From Nissolia schottii (lineage: Eukaryota; Streptophyta; Magnoliopsida; Fabales; Fabaceae), in contig QANU01100135.1 of NCBI GenBank assembly GCA_003254905.1, forward strand, positions 1 through 64,000: a stretch of 64,000 nt of DNA, given 5' to 3'. Below the pieces are notes generated by a model. It did not search any database, was not told the DNA's origin, and was given only the letters and a program-made list of their open reading frames with translations. Numbering within the stretch: position 1 is the first letter of the stretch; each line of letters opens with the position of its first letter. Position numbers and translations under genes: made by a program. Positions 32,626 through 44,495 of this stretch are shown in pieces.

Positions 32626-33596
32626 CTTTATAACTTCTGCTGAAAGAAATTAAATAGCCTCTGGCCGGTTCCATTTTCGTTTCATTGCATTTTGTCTAAT
32701 ATTTCACACACTGGTTGCCCTAAAAATATTTCGAGCATACCGTCGTGACCCCTTGATTTTTCCCTTCGACCCGGGAACTACTACTCAGGAATTTTTGACC
32801 GTTTTACTGTGCCCAAAAATTCCACGACCGTTTTCCGGTATCCGAAACGAATTCCGTTCGAGTCGAAACTCTCCCGGATGCGCTGGAAAATTTCCCGGAC
32901 AACGAGACCTAATCCCAGTCGCTAATTCGGAGATTTTATAGGTTAAATTCTCCTTCCTGGATCCTCAGAATGCCTTTTGATTCCCCACGACAGCTTAACC
33001 CATGGGTTTTCCGTACACGAGAGAATCGGGTTGTTACATTCTACCCTCCTTATTTGAAATTTCGTCCCCGAAATTTGAAAGTCACTGCGTTTCTAGGCTA
33101 CTTTCGGGAGAATTAGGGTTCTAAGATCCCCTGGGTACGCATGCCTGGTCGGGACCTCTAGAGGTGGATTAGAGACATTAAAACCTCACCAAAAGGGCTG
33201 CATTCGAATCCCCAATGGTCATTCACTCGAATGAATTGTAGAGTTCTTAAGGCAATCGAAAACCACATTCAAATGCTAGCCGGATTCGATTGAATTTCGA
33301 ATTGCATTCGAATGAACTGCGACCTGAAGCTGTTTTAAACGCTTCTCACTCCCTTTTCTCTTACTCTCACTCTCACTCGTTTCCCCTCTTCTCATTCGAA
33401 ACCCTAGCAGAGCTAGAACCAAATTCCTCTCCTTCCCACTTCAATTGCTTGCAATTTCTCACTCTCCCTCTTGTTCCCTAGCCTTCCCTTTCCTCCTCCT
33501 TCCTCATTCCCTCACATTTCTGTCCCGCTTGCTCTCTACCCGAATCTCTCACCCCCATTTTCTATTCCATCCCCCAAAATCACCACTTCCATCATC

Positions 33597-34996
33597 ATGA
33601 GTCATAATACCGGCCGTCCTTCGAGGTCCAAGAACCCTCAACCTCCTCCTCCACGTGACCTTCCCCATTGGTTCTCCACCGAAGCCCAATGTCGAAACTT
33701 TGAAGCCAACTTCAAAGAGCGGGCGATCATGGAGCCTAAGATCCTTGATCGTGCCACCTTCGAGGAGGCGTCGGAGGAAATTTTGGCCTATCTGGACTCG
33801 GCCGAGCTCTTGGGGTTCCTGTGCTTCCACCACCCCTTGTACCCGCACCTCGTCCGGGTCTTTTACAACAATATGCGGATCGTGGACAACGTGCTCACCT
33901 CGGAGGTGTGTGGTGTGCTAATAGAGCTGTCTCTGGAGCAATTCTGGACAGTTTTGGAGCTTCCACACGCGGGGAATGACCTAGCCTCAGGCCTATCGGA
34001 GTGGGCATTCGATTCGGTTGGCATTCCTTTTGGGGAGGACATGGCATTAGGCGCCATCGGCCACTCGGGCCTCAAGAGCGCCAAGAACAGGCCTCAAGTG
34101 AACGGCTTACCGGTGGAGCAGAGGATTTATCATTACCTGCTCACCCATACTCCCGTCTCGCGGAACGGGAATCACGTGGTGATGATCCGCGACGATTGCT
34201 TGGTGATGTAGGCCCTCACTGAGCACCACGAGATCAACTGGGCCCTCTATGTCATGCAGCACATGGGTCAGGCACGGATTTGGGGTAACGCGCTCCCTTA
34301 CGGCGTTGAGATCACCGAGATCCTCCAGTATTTCCAGGTGCCTCTTGAGGGTACGTATCTCGGTCATTTGCCTTTTCCTTTCTGCCTTTGACTTTTATTA
34401 TGAATTCTCTTTATGAATGCATGGTGTTATACCTTTGATTACCGTTCCTTGCTTGCAGGTGAATTGATGTAGTCCCCTAAAGTTTCTTGGAAGGTGGACT
34501 CGGGCTGCTTAGCCAAAATGCACATTTCCCCTAAACAACGCCCATCAGCTGGCCTACAATGTGCCTCTGGGTAACCGTTCAAGAAAAAGGGTTGCACCAT
34601 CTTCACCTTCCGCTCCATCCTCTCCCGCCGATCCTGCGGCTGCTGTTTCGACCTCAGCAGAGCCTACACCTTCCCCTGGCCTCTTATAGTCCCAGATGGA
34701 CTTGTTGATGAGCCGGCTGGATGCTCTGAGCGTGGGCCTGTCTCGTCTCGATCGGCTCGAGCAGTTGAACATGCACACGGGCCATCCTGAGCGGCTAATG
34801 GCACAAGCCGATCGTCTTGAGCAGATGGCGACACAGACCGACCATAACATGCTCTGGTTTGGTCAGGACTTGGATGCCGTCTATTCGCACTGGCTGGGTA
34901 TGCTCAGGGGGTTCTACGGGCAGTGTCTCGACTTCAGGCCCTGCTCCGGCCGCTATGGAGGAAGATCCGACTCCAGACACTGAGGAAGCGGATTAG
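33597..34996 (+). pseudogene. antisense spliced gene, copy 2
   Basis: Exon 1 33597-34350 (754 bp, the standard length), donor G|GTACGT, intron 34351-34458, exon 2 34459-34996. Broken by TGG to TAG at 34209, by TAG at 34470 in exon 2, by an extra C near 34527, and by CAG to TAG near 34687. The conserved N-terminal domain is otherwise intact up to the first stop (about 204 residues). Same linker and Leu-rich helix region as copy 1 in exon 2. Confidence 0.75.
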
Positions 34997-36337
34997 TTTT
35001 CTTAGGGCTACTAGAATAGGTAGTGTAGAATTATGTATAGGCTAACCATCGAATGTTTTGTAAGTATTAGGGGGTAGGGGCATTTTGGGAATTTGATGTA
35101 ATTGGTCCAGTTGTGTCCTACATTTTGTAACTTGGCGGCTAATTATTAATGCAACTTTTATGTTATCTTTCAAATCTTCAAGTCTTATTAAATATTGGTT
35201 GAATGTGCGTTTCATAGTTCTTTTGTACACCTTAGGGGCGATTTAGTCCAAAAGGGTCAACTTAAGACTTCGGGCAGATTGTTTTCCTTCGTTGATACTA
35301 AGGATGGTATCTTGAGCGCGAGTAAGAGAATTTAGATCATGGTTAACAAAATTAAGGGGAAAATGCAAGGCTATGGGGGTATTTCCCTCCGTTTAAGGGG
35401 CAAGGGTAAAATGGTCATTTTGGAGGACAGCAACTCCCGGCTTACCCTTGGCTGGCCTCTGTGTATCTATTGAAGGTGGAATGGAAGCCGCATGAGCAAA
35501 TTTGACCGAGCGTGAGAGAATCGCGCCCTCATCTTGGCTTTTGCCTTATTACGGGGTTGCACGGGACATACGCTAAGGGACTAGCCGTATTGGCTCGGGG
35601 TCGGGTCCAAAACCATGCCTGTACCTAGGCAGACTAGTTGGCAAAGCGGGGTTGGGAGTTTCGGCCAAAATCACCTTTGAATGGGGTAACATCCATAATA
35701 GATGGACTTTCCCGTCAAGGGGTAAATTTGAGCAATCAAGGGGTTTGCCATTGAGCTCTTCACCTTTCAATCCCCCTCAACTATTAGGACAGAGGTGGGG
35801 AGGCGTCGGAGTGCCACAGAATGCAGAATTGCAAGGTGCATTGCAATTTGAACCACTTTGCTGCTGTCATTCGAATGCGCCTTCTGCTAGCATTCGAATG
35901 CATCCCTAATTCGTGAAGCGTTCTAATGGTGCATTCGAGTGAACCCTGAAATTTTCCCTTAAGTGTTTGAACACCTTTTCCTGCCAATCCCTGGCTACCT
36001 TCTTACTTTAAGGGTCCCAAATTACTCTTCCTTCCCTACTTCTCTCCTCCTATTGATTTGTCAGCCTAACCCGAGTGTCCAAAGGTCCCATACCTACCTC
36101 GTTTGCCTCGTTTCTGTTCCTTAGGTGACCCTGTAAAACCTGTCAACGTAAGTGACATCGTGCGTCATCTCTTCCGGGCGACATGGCTGCCTCGACGACA
36201 TCCGCGAATCCTGAGGTGATCAGCCTCGGAGGAACCGATGTTCACTGACTCAGCACATCTCAGCTCGTCGAGCGTGCACCAAATTCATGCCCGAAAGCAT
36301 AGTGCGGCGCAGTCCTCAGGCTCCATTGGACCAAACT

Positions 36338-36349
36338 GCTCTGATACCA
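36338..36349 (-). promoter_or_regulatory. PBS of unit 2 at LTR C
   Basis: Minus strand TGGTATCAGAGC, a perfect iMet-type site. Confidence 0.9.
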
Positions 36350-36815
36350 AATGAAACACCCTAGCTAGTCGGCCTATGCTTAAGTCATAGACTTCCCGGC
36401 TAGGTGGTGCTCTTCTGGTGCTGCGAACCGTTATGATTCTACATCTTGACTTAAAATTAGGGTTTACAAAATAACGGGCCAATTTAAACTTCATTTCAAT
36501 GATACTAAGGAAAATAACGAGCCATACGCATCATATACCGCATAAGCATTATCATAAAAATGTAAAGGAAGCACGAGTACGTACCTGGCGTGCGGCGAGT
36601 ACCCGAAGAAAATACAGATACGGCCCAAAGATAACACACATAATTACACATTAATATCATAAGGAGTATCTTGTCCTACTACAGACATACATATCCAACA
36701 TCACTCTATATACAATGGTACATATATACAATACTACAAGTGAACTTAACCTACGCACACGGATGAGTACTACTCATTACGTGTACGACACTCCTACGGC
36801 TGCAACTCTAGGGGG

Positions 36816-37116
36816 NNNNNNNNNNNNNNNNNNNNNNNNNNNNNNNNNNNNNNNNNNNNNNNNNNNNNNNNNNNNNNNNNNNNNNNNNNNNNNNNNNNNN
36901 NNNNNNNNNNNNNNNNNNNNNNNNNNNNNNNNNNNNNNNNNNNNNNNNNNNNNNNNNNNNNNNNNNNNNNNNNNNNNNNNNNNNNNNNNNNNNNNNNNNN
37001 NNNNNNNNNNNNNNNNNNNNNNNNNNNNNNNNNNNNNNNNNNNNNNNNNNNNNNNNNNNNNNNNNNNNNNNNNNNNNNNNNNNNNNNNNNNNNNNNNNNN
37101 NNNNNNNNNNNNNNNN
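36816..37116. other. assembly gap (301 N)
   Basis: Run of N. It hides most of LTR C and the rest of the inserted element. Confidence 0.99.
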
Positions 37117-37430
37117 AAAATCCTCAGCTCATCTTTTAACCAAATCTTTTTGGATTTGAATTTGATCTTGCATTCCTTGGTCCAAATCTTCTCTTCACAT
37201 CTTCAATGATCCTCTTGAACCTTCATTTCCTGAAATTTTATAATAGAAAACTCCAAGGGAAATATTAAATACTTATGGTTAAAATAATACGTAAACTTGT
37301 CGTTTTTCTTAATTCTTCATAAAAGAGGATAATGTGTAAAATCATATTGATTAAGTATTAAACCTACACATTTTAGTATGCATTTGCCCACTTATGGAGT
37401 AATAACTTAGGGTATAAAATTGACTTATCA
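37117..37430 (-). mobile_element. end of an unidentified inserted LTR element
   Basis: Unlike any other sequence in the window. On the minus strand it begins TGATAAGTCAATTTTATACC at 37430, an LTR-like start, exactly where LTR C resumes. Its other end lies in the gap. Confidence 0.5.
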
Positions 37431-37691
37431 TTACTACTCAGGAATTTTTGACCGTTTTACTGTGCCCAAAAATTCCACGAGGGTTTTCCGGTATCCGAAA
37501 CGAATTCCGCTCGAGTCGAAACTCTCCCGAATGCGTTGGATAATTTCCCGGACAACGAGACCTAATCCCAGTTGCTAATTCAGAGATTTTACAGGTTAAA
37601 TTCTCCTTCCTGGATCCTCGGAATGCCTTTTGATTCCCCACGACGGCTTAACCCATGGGTTTTCCATACACGAGAGAATCGGGTTGTTACA

Positions 37692-40600
37692 TTCTACCCT
37701 CCTTATTTGAAATTTTGTCCCCGAAATTTGAACGTTACTGCGTTTCTAGGCTACTTTCGGGAGAACTAGGGTTCTAAGATCCCCTGGGTACGCATGCCCG
37801 GTCGGGACCTCTAGAGGTGGATTAGAGACATTAAAACCTCACCAAAAGGGCTGCATTCGAATCCGCAATGGTCATTCACTCTAATGAATTACAGAGTTCT
37901 TAAGGCAATCAAAAACCACATTCGAATGCTAGCCGGATTCGATTGAATTTCGAATTGCATTCGAATGAACTGCGACCTGAAGCTGTTTTAAATGCTTCTC
38001 ATTCCCTTTTCTCTTACTCTCACTCGTTTCCCCTCTTCTCATCCGAAACCCTAGCAGAGCTAGAACCAAATTCCTCTCCTTCCCACTTCAATTGCTTGCA
38101 ATTTCTCACTCTCCCTCTTATTCCCTAGCCTTCCCCTTCCTCCTCCTTCCTCATTCCCTTACATTTCTGTCCCCCTTGCTCTCTACCCGAATCTCTCACC
38201 CCCATTTTCTCTTCCATCCCCCAAAATCACCACTTCCATCATCATGAGTCATCATATCGGTCGTCCTTCGAGGTCCAAGAACCCTCAACCTCCTCCTCCA
38301 CGTGACCTTCCCTATTGGTTCTCCACCGAAGCCCAATGGCGAAACTTTGAAGCCAAATTCAAAGAGCGGGCGGTCATGGAGCCTAAGATCCTTGATCGTG
38401 CCACCTTCGAGGAGGCGTCGGAGGAAATTTTGGCCTATCTGGACTCGGCCGAGCTCTTGGGGTTCCTGTGCTTCCACCACCCCGTGTATCTGCACCTCTT
38501 CCGGGTCTTTTACAACAATATGCGGATCGTGGACAACGTGCTCACCTCGGAGGTGTGTGGTGTGCCAATAGAGCTGTCTCTGGAGCAATTCTAGACAGTT
38601 TTGGAGCTTCCACACGCGGGGAATGACCTAGCCTCGGGCCTATCGGAGTGGGCGTTCGATTCGGTTGGCATTCCTTTCAGGGAGAACATGGCATTAGGCG
38701 CCATCGGCCACTAGGGCCTCAAGAGTGCCAAGAACAGGCCTCAGGTGAGCGGCTTACCGATGGAGCAGAGGATTTATCATTACCTGCTCACCCATACTCT
38801 CGTCCCGCGGAACGGGAATCACGCGGTGATGACCCGCGATGATTGCTTGGTGATGTGGGCCCTCACCGAGCACCACGAGATCAACTGGGCCCTCTAGGTC
38901 ATGCAGCACATGGGTTAGGCACGGATTTGGGGTAACGCGCTCCCTTACGGCGTTCAGATCACCGAGATCCTCCAGTATTTCCAGGTGCCTCTTGAGGGTA
39001 CGTATCTCGGTCATTTGCCTTTTCCTTTCTGCCTTTGACTTTTATTATGAATTGTCTTTATGAATGCATGGTCTTATACCTTTGATTACCGTTCCTTGCT
39101 CGCAGGTGAATTGAAGTGGTCCCCTAAAGTTACTTGGAAGGTGGACTCGGGCTGCTTAGCCAAAATGCACATTTCCCTTAACAACGTCCATCAGCTGGCC
39201 TACAATGTGCCTCAGGGTAGTCGCGCAAGAAAAAGGGTTGCACCCTCTTCACCTTCCGCGCCATCCTCTCCCGCCGATCCTGAGGCTGCTGTTTCGACCT
39301 CAGCGGAGCCTACACCTTCCCCTGGCCTCTCACAGTCCCAGATGGACTTCTTGATGAGCCGGCTGGATGCTCTGAGCGTGGGCCTGTCTCGTCTCGATTG
39401 GCTCGAGCAGTTGGACGTGCACACGGGCTATCTTGAGCGGCTAATGGCACAGGCTGATCGTCTTGAGCAGATGGCGACACAGACTGACCATAACATGCTC
39501 CGGTTGGGTCAGGACTTGGATGCCGTCTATACGCACCTGGGCTGGGTACACTCAGGGGGTTCTACGAGTGGCGTCTCGACTTCAGGCCCTGCTCCGGCCG
39601 CTATGGAGGAAGATCCGGCTCCGGACACTGAGGAAGCGGATTAGTTTTCTTAGGGCTACTAGAATAGGTAGTGTAGAATTATGTATAGGCTAACCATCCA
39701 ATGTTTTGTAAGTATTAGGGGGTAGGGGCATTTTGGGAATTTGATGTAATTGGTCCAGTTGCCTCCTACATTTTGTAACTTGGCGGCTAATTATTAATGC
39801 AACTTTTATGTTATCTTTCAAATCTTCAAGTCTTATTAAATATTGGTTGAATGTGCGTTTCATAGTTCTTTTGTACACCTTAGGGGCGATTTAGTCCAAA
39901 AGGGTCAACTTAAGACTTCGGGCAGATTGTTTTCCTTCGTTGATACTAAGGATGGTATCTTGAGCGCGAGTAAGAGAATTTAGATCATGGTTAACAAAAT
40001 TAAGGGGAAAATGCAAGGCTATGGGGGTATTTCCGTCCGTTTAAGGGGCAAGGGTAAAATGGTCATTTTGGAGGACAGCAACTCCCGGCTTACCCTCGGT
40101 TGGCCTCTGTGTACCTATTGAAGGTGGAATGGAAGCCGCATGAGCAAATTTGACCGAGCGTGAGAGAATCGCGCCCTCATCTAGGCTTTTGCCTTATTAC
40201 GGGGTTGCACGGGACATACGCTAAGGGACTAGCCGTATTGGCTCGGGGTCGGGTCCAAAACCATTCCTGTACCTAGGCAGACTAGTTGGCAAAGCGGGGT
40301 TCAGAGTTTCGGCCAAAATCACCTTTGAATGGGCTAACATCCATAATAAACGGACTTTCCCGTCAAGGGGTAAATTTGAGCAATCAAGGGGTTTGCCATT
40401 GAGCTCTTCGCCTTTCAATCCCCCTCAACTATTAGGACTGAGGTGGGGAGGCGTCGGAGTGCCACAGAATGCAGAATTGCAAGGTGCATTGCAATTGAAC
40501 CACTTTGTTGCTGTCATTCGAATGCGCCTTCTGCTAGCATTCAAATGCATCCCTAATTCGTGAAGCATTCTAATGATGCATTCGAGTGAATCCTGAAATT

Positions 40601-40999
40601 TTCCCTTAAGTGTTTGAACACCTTTTCCTGCCAATCCCTGGCTACCTTCTTACCTTAAGGGTCCCAAATTACTCTTCCTTCCCTACTTCTCTCCTCCTAT
40701 TGATTTGTCAGCCTAACCCGAGTCATCCAAGGGTCCCATACCTACCTCGTTTGTCGCATTTTTGTTCCTTAGGTGACCCTATAAAACCTGTCAACGTAAG
40801 TGACGTCGTGCGTCATCTCTTCCGGGTGACATGACTGCCTCGACGACATCCGCGAATCCTAAGGGGATCAGCCTCGGAGGAACCGATGTTCACTGACTCA
40901 GCACTTCTCAGCTCGTCGAGCGTGCACCGAATTCATGCCTAAAAGCATAGTGCGGCTCAGTCCTCAGGCTCCATTGGACCAAACTGCTCCGATACCAAA
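37692..40999 (-). other. type-1 internal region 3
   Basis: 3,308 bp from the PPT (minus strand ATAAGGAGGGTAGAA) to a PBS (TGGTATCGGAGC, 40997-40986, one change). Antisense gene copy 3 inside; 39645-40985 is non-coding leader with CATTCGAATG-type sites at 40515-40590. Confidence 0.87.
38244..39644 (+). pseudogene. antisense spliced gene, copy 3
   Basis: Exon 1 38244-38997 (754 bp), donor G|GTACGT, 108-bp intron ending CTCGCAG, exon 2 39106-39644. The two exons sum to 1,293 bp, exactly 431 codons with stop, which supports the splice model. Exon 2 is fully open. It shows the basic patch RARKRVAPSSPSAPSS, the Ser/Pro linker, two heptad-like Leu stretches (DFLMSRLDALSVGLSRLDWLE, LERLMAQADRLEQMATQTD; quoted only in part) and the acidic tail. 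Exon 1 has TAG codons at 38592 and at three later places, two of them C-to-T or G-to-A type changes. Confidence 0.78.
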
Positions 41000-41293
41000 T
41001 GAAACACCCTAGCTAGTTGGCCTATGCTTAAGTCATAGACTTCCCGGCTAGGTGGTGCTCTTCTGGTGCTGCGAACCGTTATGATTNGTTGCATTTTTGT
41101 TCCTTAGGTGACCCTATAAAAATTGTCAACGTAAGTGACGTCGTGCGTCATCTCTTCCGGGTGACATGGCTGCCTCGACGACATCCGCGAATCCTAAGGG
41201 GATCAGCCTCGGAGGAACCGATGTTCACTGACTCAGCACTTCTCAGCCCGTCGAGCGTGCACCGAATTCATGCCAAACTGCTCCGATACCAAA
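41000..41293 (-). other. duplicated LTR/leader junction around a single N
   Basis: LTR D starts at 41000, stops at the N (41087), and then ~205 bp of the internal leader restart and lead to LTR D again at 41294. The second leader copy lacks about 47 bp (the GCATAGTGCGGCTCAGTCC region). Either a misassembly of two alleles or a real small duplication. Confidence 0.7.
41280..41291 (-). promoter_or_regulatory. PBS next to LTR D
   Basis: Minus strand TGGTATCGGAGC, one change from the iMet consensus. Confidence 0.8.
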
Positions 41294-41768
41294 TGAAACA
41301 CCCTAGCTAGTTGGCCTATGCTTAAGTCATAGACTTCCCGGCTAGGTGGTGCTCTTCTGGTGCTGCGAACCGTTATGATTCTACATCTTGACTTAAAATT
41401 AGGGTTTACAAAATAACGGGCCAATTTAAACTTCATTTTAATGATACTAAGGAAAATAACGAGCCATACGCATCATATACCGCATAAGCATTATCATAAA
41501 AATGTAAAGGAAGCACGAGTACGTACCTGGCGTGCGGCGAGTACCCGACGAAAATACAGATACGGCCCAAAGATAACACACATAATTATACATTAACATC
41601 ATAAGGAGTATCTTGTCCTACTACGGACATACATATCCAACATCACTCTATATACAATGGTACATATATACAATACTACAAGTGAACTAAACCTACGCAC
41701 ACGGATGAGTACTACTCATTGCGTGTACGACACTCCTACGGCTGCAACTCTGGCGGGGTCCTGACACC

Positions 41769-42233
41769 CTACTCATCAGAATCCTCCTCTCGCTCTGCGG
41801 GATCCACCTTATCCTCGCTGGAGATATCCATCACTGCGGTGAACTCGCGGGGCACGAACCTGCGTGATCGCACTGGGAGAACGCTCTTGCGGGCGGTAGT
41901 GCGCGTGCATAGTCCTCGAACCGGAGGTGTAACTGGCTCTAGGTCAGTATCTGGCTCGGGTATTGGCTATGGCTCTGGCCTCGGCGGCGGAGGACCATCC
42001 TCTCTGTCGACGTGGATTGGATCGCGGGTGCTGCTACCTGGACGCTCGTCGATCCAGATGGGACGCATGGGCGACGATCTTAGCCCTCGAAGCCTGCGTC
42101 GGGCTTGCTCCGGACACTCTTCCGGAAAGTTCGCAGGAGCGAACGTGCTGGTCTCTAGTAAGGTGTAGGTGCGGTAGTTGCACTGTCCTGAGCGCGTAAA
42201 TAACCAAACATCCTTGGGAGGCAGCGATGACAT
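41769..42233 (-). pseudogene. LTR-leader ORF, LTR D copy
   Basis: MSSLPPKDVWLFTRSGQ through PIWIDERPGSSTRDP and DREDGPPPPRPEP, where a stop ends the frame at 41967; the remainder continues to the acidic end at 41769. The overlapping frame MTPVDRHVIAASQGC is open for 72 codons (42252-42034). No known family. Confidence 0.45.
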
Positions 42234-43347
42234 GCCTATCAACTGGAGTCATACACGAGTGGGGATAAGAACGACTTCGTTCTTAGTGGAAACTCTGCGG
42301 GGCTTCTATAGTTCAATTACTCGGGCAGATTCCAGGCCACTCAGGAATACCTCTAAGTGTCATGCATACTAGACTCCTACTGTTTAATTATCTTGGCCTA
42401 CGTCCTGAGCAGCTTTATCTAAGTTACTAGGTGATTGGCTCTCTAATCATGCCATTACCTGGGCTTCGTGCTTATTAACTGTATGTTGCTATTAGAGACA
42501 TACTATTCGTCTTGGGACGTTCCCTTGACGATATATCATGCATGAACAATTATACATAATGCTTAAAGCAGGTATACATACATACGTATCATCATATCAT
42601 CAATTATCAATTCATACATTTAATTTCAAAGTGCATGAGGGGATCTCTTACGCGCTCTATGGCTGCGTCCTACTTAGTCCTTGCTCCCTTGTAACTGTGG
42701 CCTCGGATTACAACCTCTTTTTGCCACTATTGTATCGACCCGGCGGCACTCTTTACCGGTATGGTAGCTAACCATGCAAAGCTCATAGGAGGTAATCATT
42801 AAATACAATAGGTGCAACCATCCCCTCTTGCTGGAATGGCGAGGGATCAAACCTATGAGTGATCGGGCGTGGACACGCTTAGATCGGCCCTATGACTCGA
42901 TCCGGTTTCTCTTTCCTCTTTTAGTGGGGCCCCTTAGTTATCATTTCATTTGTACAGACCTATGCCTGTTTTACATATCTGGGCCTATACCCGTCTCTCA
43001 TCATGGTCAGGTCTCTTTACCTACGTTGCTCACAACCAATTGATCTTGCTGAATTGGCCAGGGGCGTGTCGGTAAGGCCTTGCCAAGAGAATAGGGGTTT
43101 CCTAATCATATAACTAGACTCCTTAACTATGGTCGACCGTACCAACTGGGGTCGGGATCTTCCTAATCCTTCTTTGTTTCCTAGGGTTCCATTATGATCT
43201 TTATTAGACTTTAACGTGAACTTCTAATTATCTAAGGTCGTCCTAACTCTTACGACGGCCTTTCCTCATGATGCATGCTTAAATTACACAAAGACATACA
43301 TAACTATGCAGGTTGGATTCCATATAGCCTTTAAAATCATAAGTTTT

Positions 43348-43575
43348 CAGTAAGCATTCGAATACCTAGGGTTTTCGCATTCGATTGCTTCTTTCAATCG
43401 AATCCCATAGGGATTCAATCGACTAAAATCCTTCTCGGTCTTTCATTTGAATGAAATCCTCAAGTATTCGATTGAAATCCTCCGCGGTCTTTCATTCAAA
43501 TGAAATCCTCAAGTATTCGATTGAAATCCCAATATCTTCTTTCATTCGAATCCGTGGGAATTCAATCGAATGCTA
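43348..43575. repeat. CATTCGAATG / TATTCGATTG array, LTR D
   Basis: Same site order as in LTRs A, B and E; a few CGAA have become TGAA or CAAA. Confidence 0.88.
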
Positions 43576-44020
43576 CAGTAAAAAAATCGCCCCGAGAGTA
43601 ACTTTCTCAGGGGTTTTCTCCGCGTAACATTTTCGGCTTCTACAGTAATCCAATCAGTACAGTTATGGTTTCCAAACCTCAAAATCATCAAAATCTAACC
43701 TCCCTAACTCATTTCCTATAGTTTGAAAAAAATGGTTTTTTACTCACATACACAGAGATACATATAAACAATCATCAAATAAACCACATAGACAGTGGGC
43801 TTAGAGTTACCCACATCCGATGGAAATTTCGGTCCGGTAGACTGGAAGTAGAGAATTTCCTCTTTGCAACGGCGTGCTCCTATGATTTTTCTGAAGTCCG
43901 AAAATGGTTCCGCGATGTGCTTGAGCAGGACGGGTGTTTGTGAAAATGAAATGAAAGTGGCGTTCTGAAGGTGGCTATTTATAGCCTTTGTATTTTTCCT
44001 TTTCTTTTTCTTTTGTTATC

Positions 44021-44055
<35 letters not shown>

Positions 44056-44495
44056 TAGTATTATTATTATTATATTTATAAACTTTATAACTTTTGCTGA
44101 AAGAAATTAAATAGCCTCTGGCCGGTTCCATTTTCGTTTCATTGCATTTTGTCCAATATTTCACACACCGGTTGGCCTAAAAATATTTCGAGCATACCGT
44201 CGTGACCCCTTGATTTTTTCCTTCGACCCGAGAACTACTACTCAGGAATTTTTGACCGTTTTACTGTGCCCAAAAATTCCACGAGCGTTTTTCGGTATCC
44301 GAAACGAATTCCATTCGAGTCGAAACTCTCCCGGATGCGCTGAAAAATCTCCCGGACAACGAGACCTAATCCCAGTCGCTAATTCGGAGATTTTACAGGT
44401 TAAATTCTCCTTCCTGGATCCTCGGAATGCCTTTTGATTCCCCACAACGGCTTAACCCACGGGTTTTCCGTACACGAGAGAATCGGGTTGTTACA

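Larger units (their letters stand above)
29805..33038 (-). repeat. type-1 LTR B
   Basis: 3,234 bp, TGAAACACCC ... GGGTTGTTACA, the most regular copy. Minus-strand order: TTA microsatellite (about 32555-32620), TATA box (32501-32493), donor-like GTGGGTAA (32332-32325), palindrome array (about 32092-31872), conserved blocks, stem-loop (30795-30778), leader ORF, end. Confidence 0.92.
33039..36351 (-). other. type-1 internal region 2
   Basis: 3,313 bp, PPT (minus strand ATAAGGAGGGTAGAA) at 33039-33053 and PBS at 36349-36338. Holds antisense gene copy 2. 34997-36337 is non-coding leader. Confidence 0.87.
36352..37691 (-). repeat. type-1 LTR C, interrupted by a gap and an insertion
   Basis: The first 464 bp (36352-36815) match LTR B up to its leader ORF end; the last ~260 bp (37431-37691) match the LTR start region. 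About 2.5 kb expected between them is missing, replaced by 301 Ns and a 314-bp unrelated sequence. Confidence 0.85.
41294..44495 (-). repeat. type-1 LTR D
   Basis: 3,202 bp, TGAAACACCC ... GGGTTGTTACA. Stem-loop 42267-42284, array 43348-43575, donor-like site 43814-43807, TATA 43983-43975, TTA microsatellite about 44020-44075. Confidence 0.92.

Noticed and set aside
36715..37209. A 164-codon open frame on the plus strand
   Set aside because: Most of it is the run of N translated as X; not a gene.
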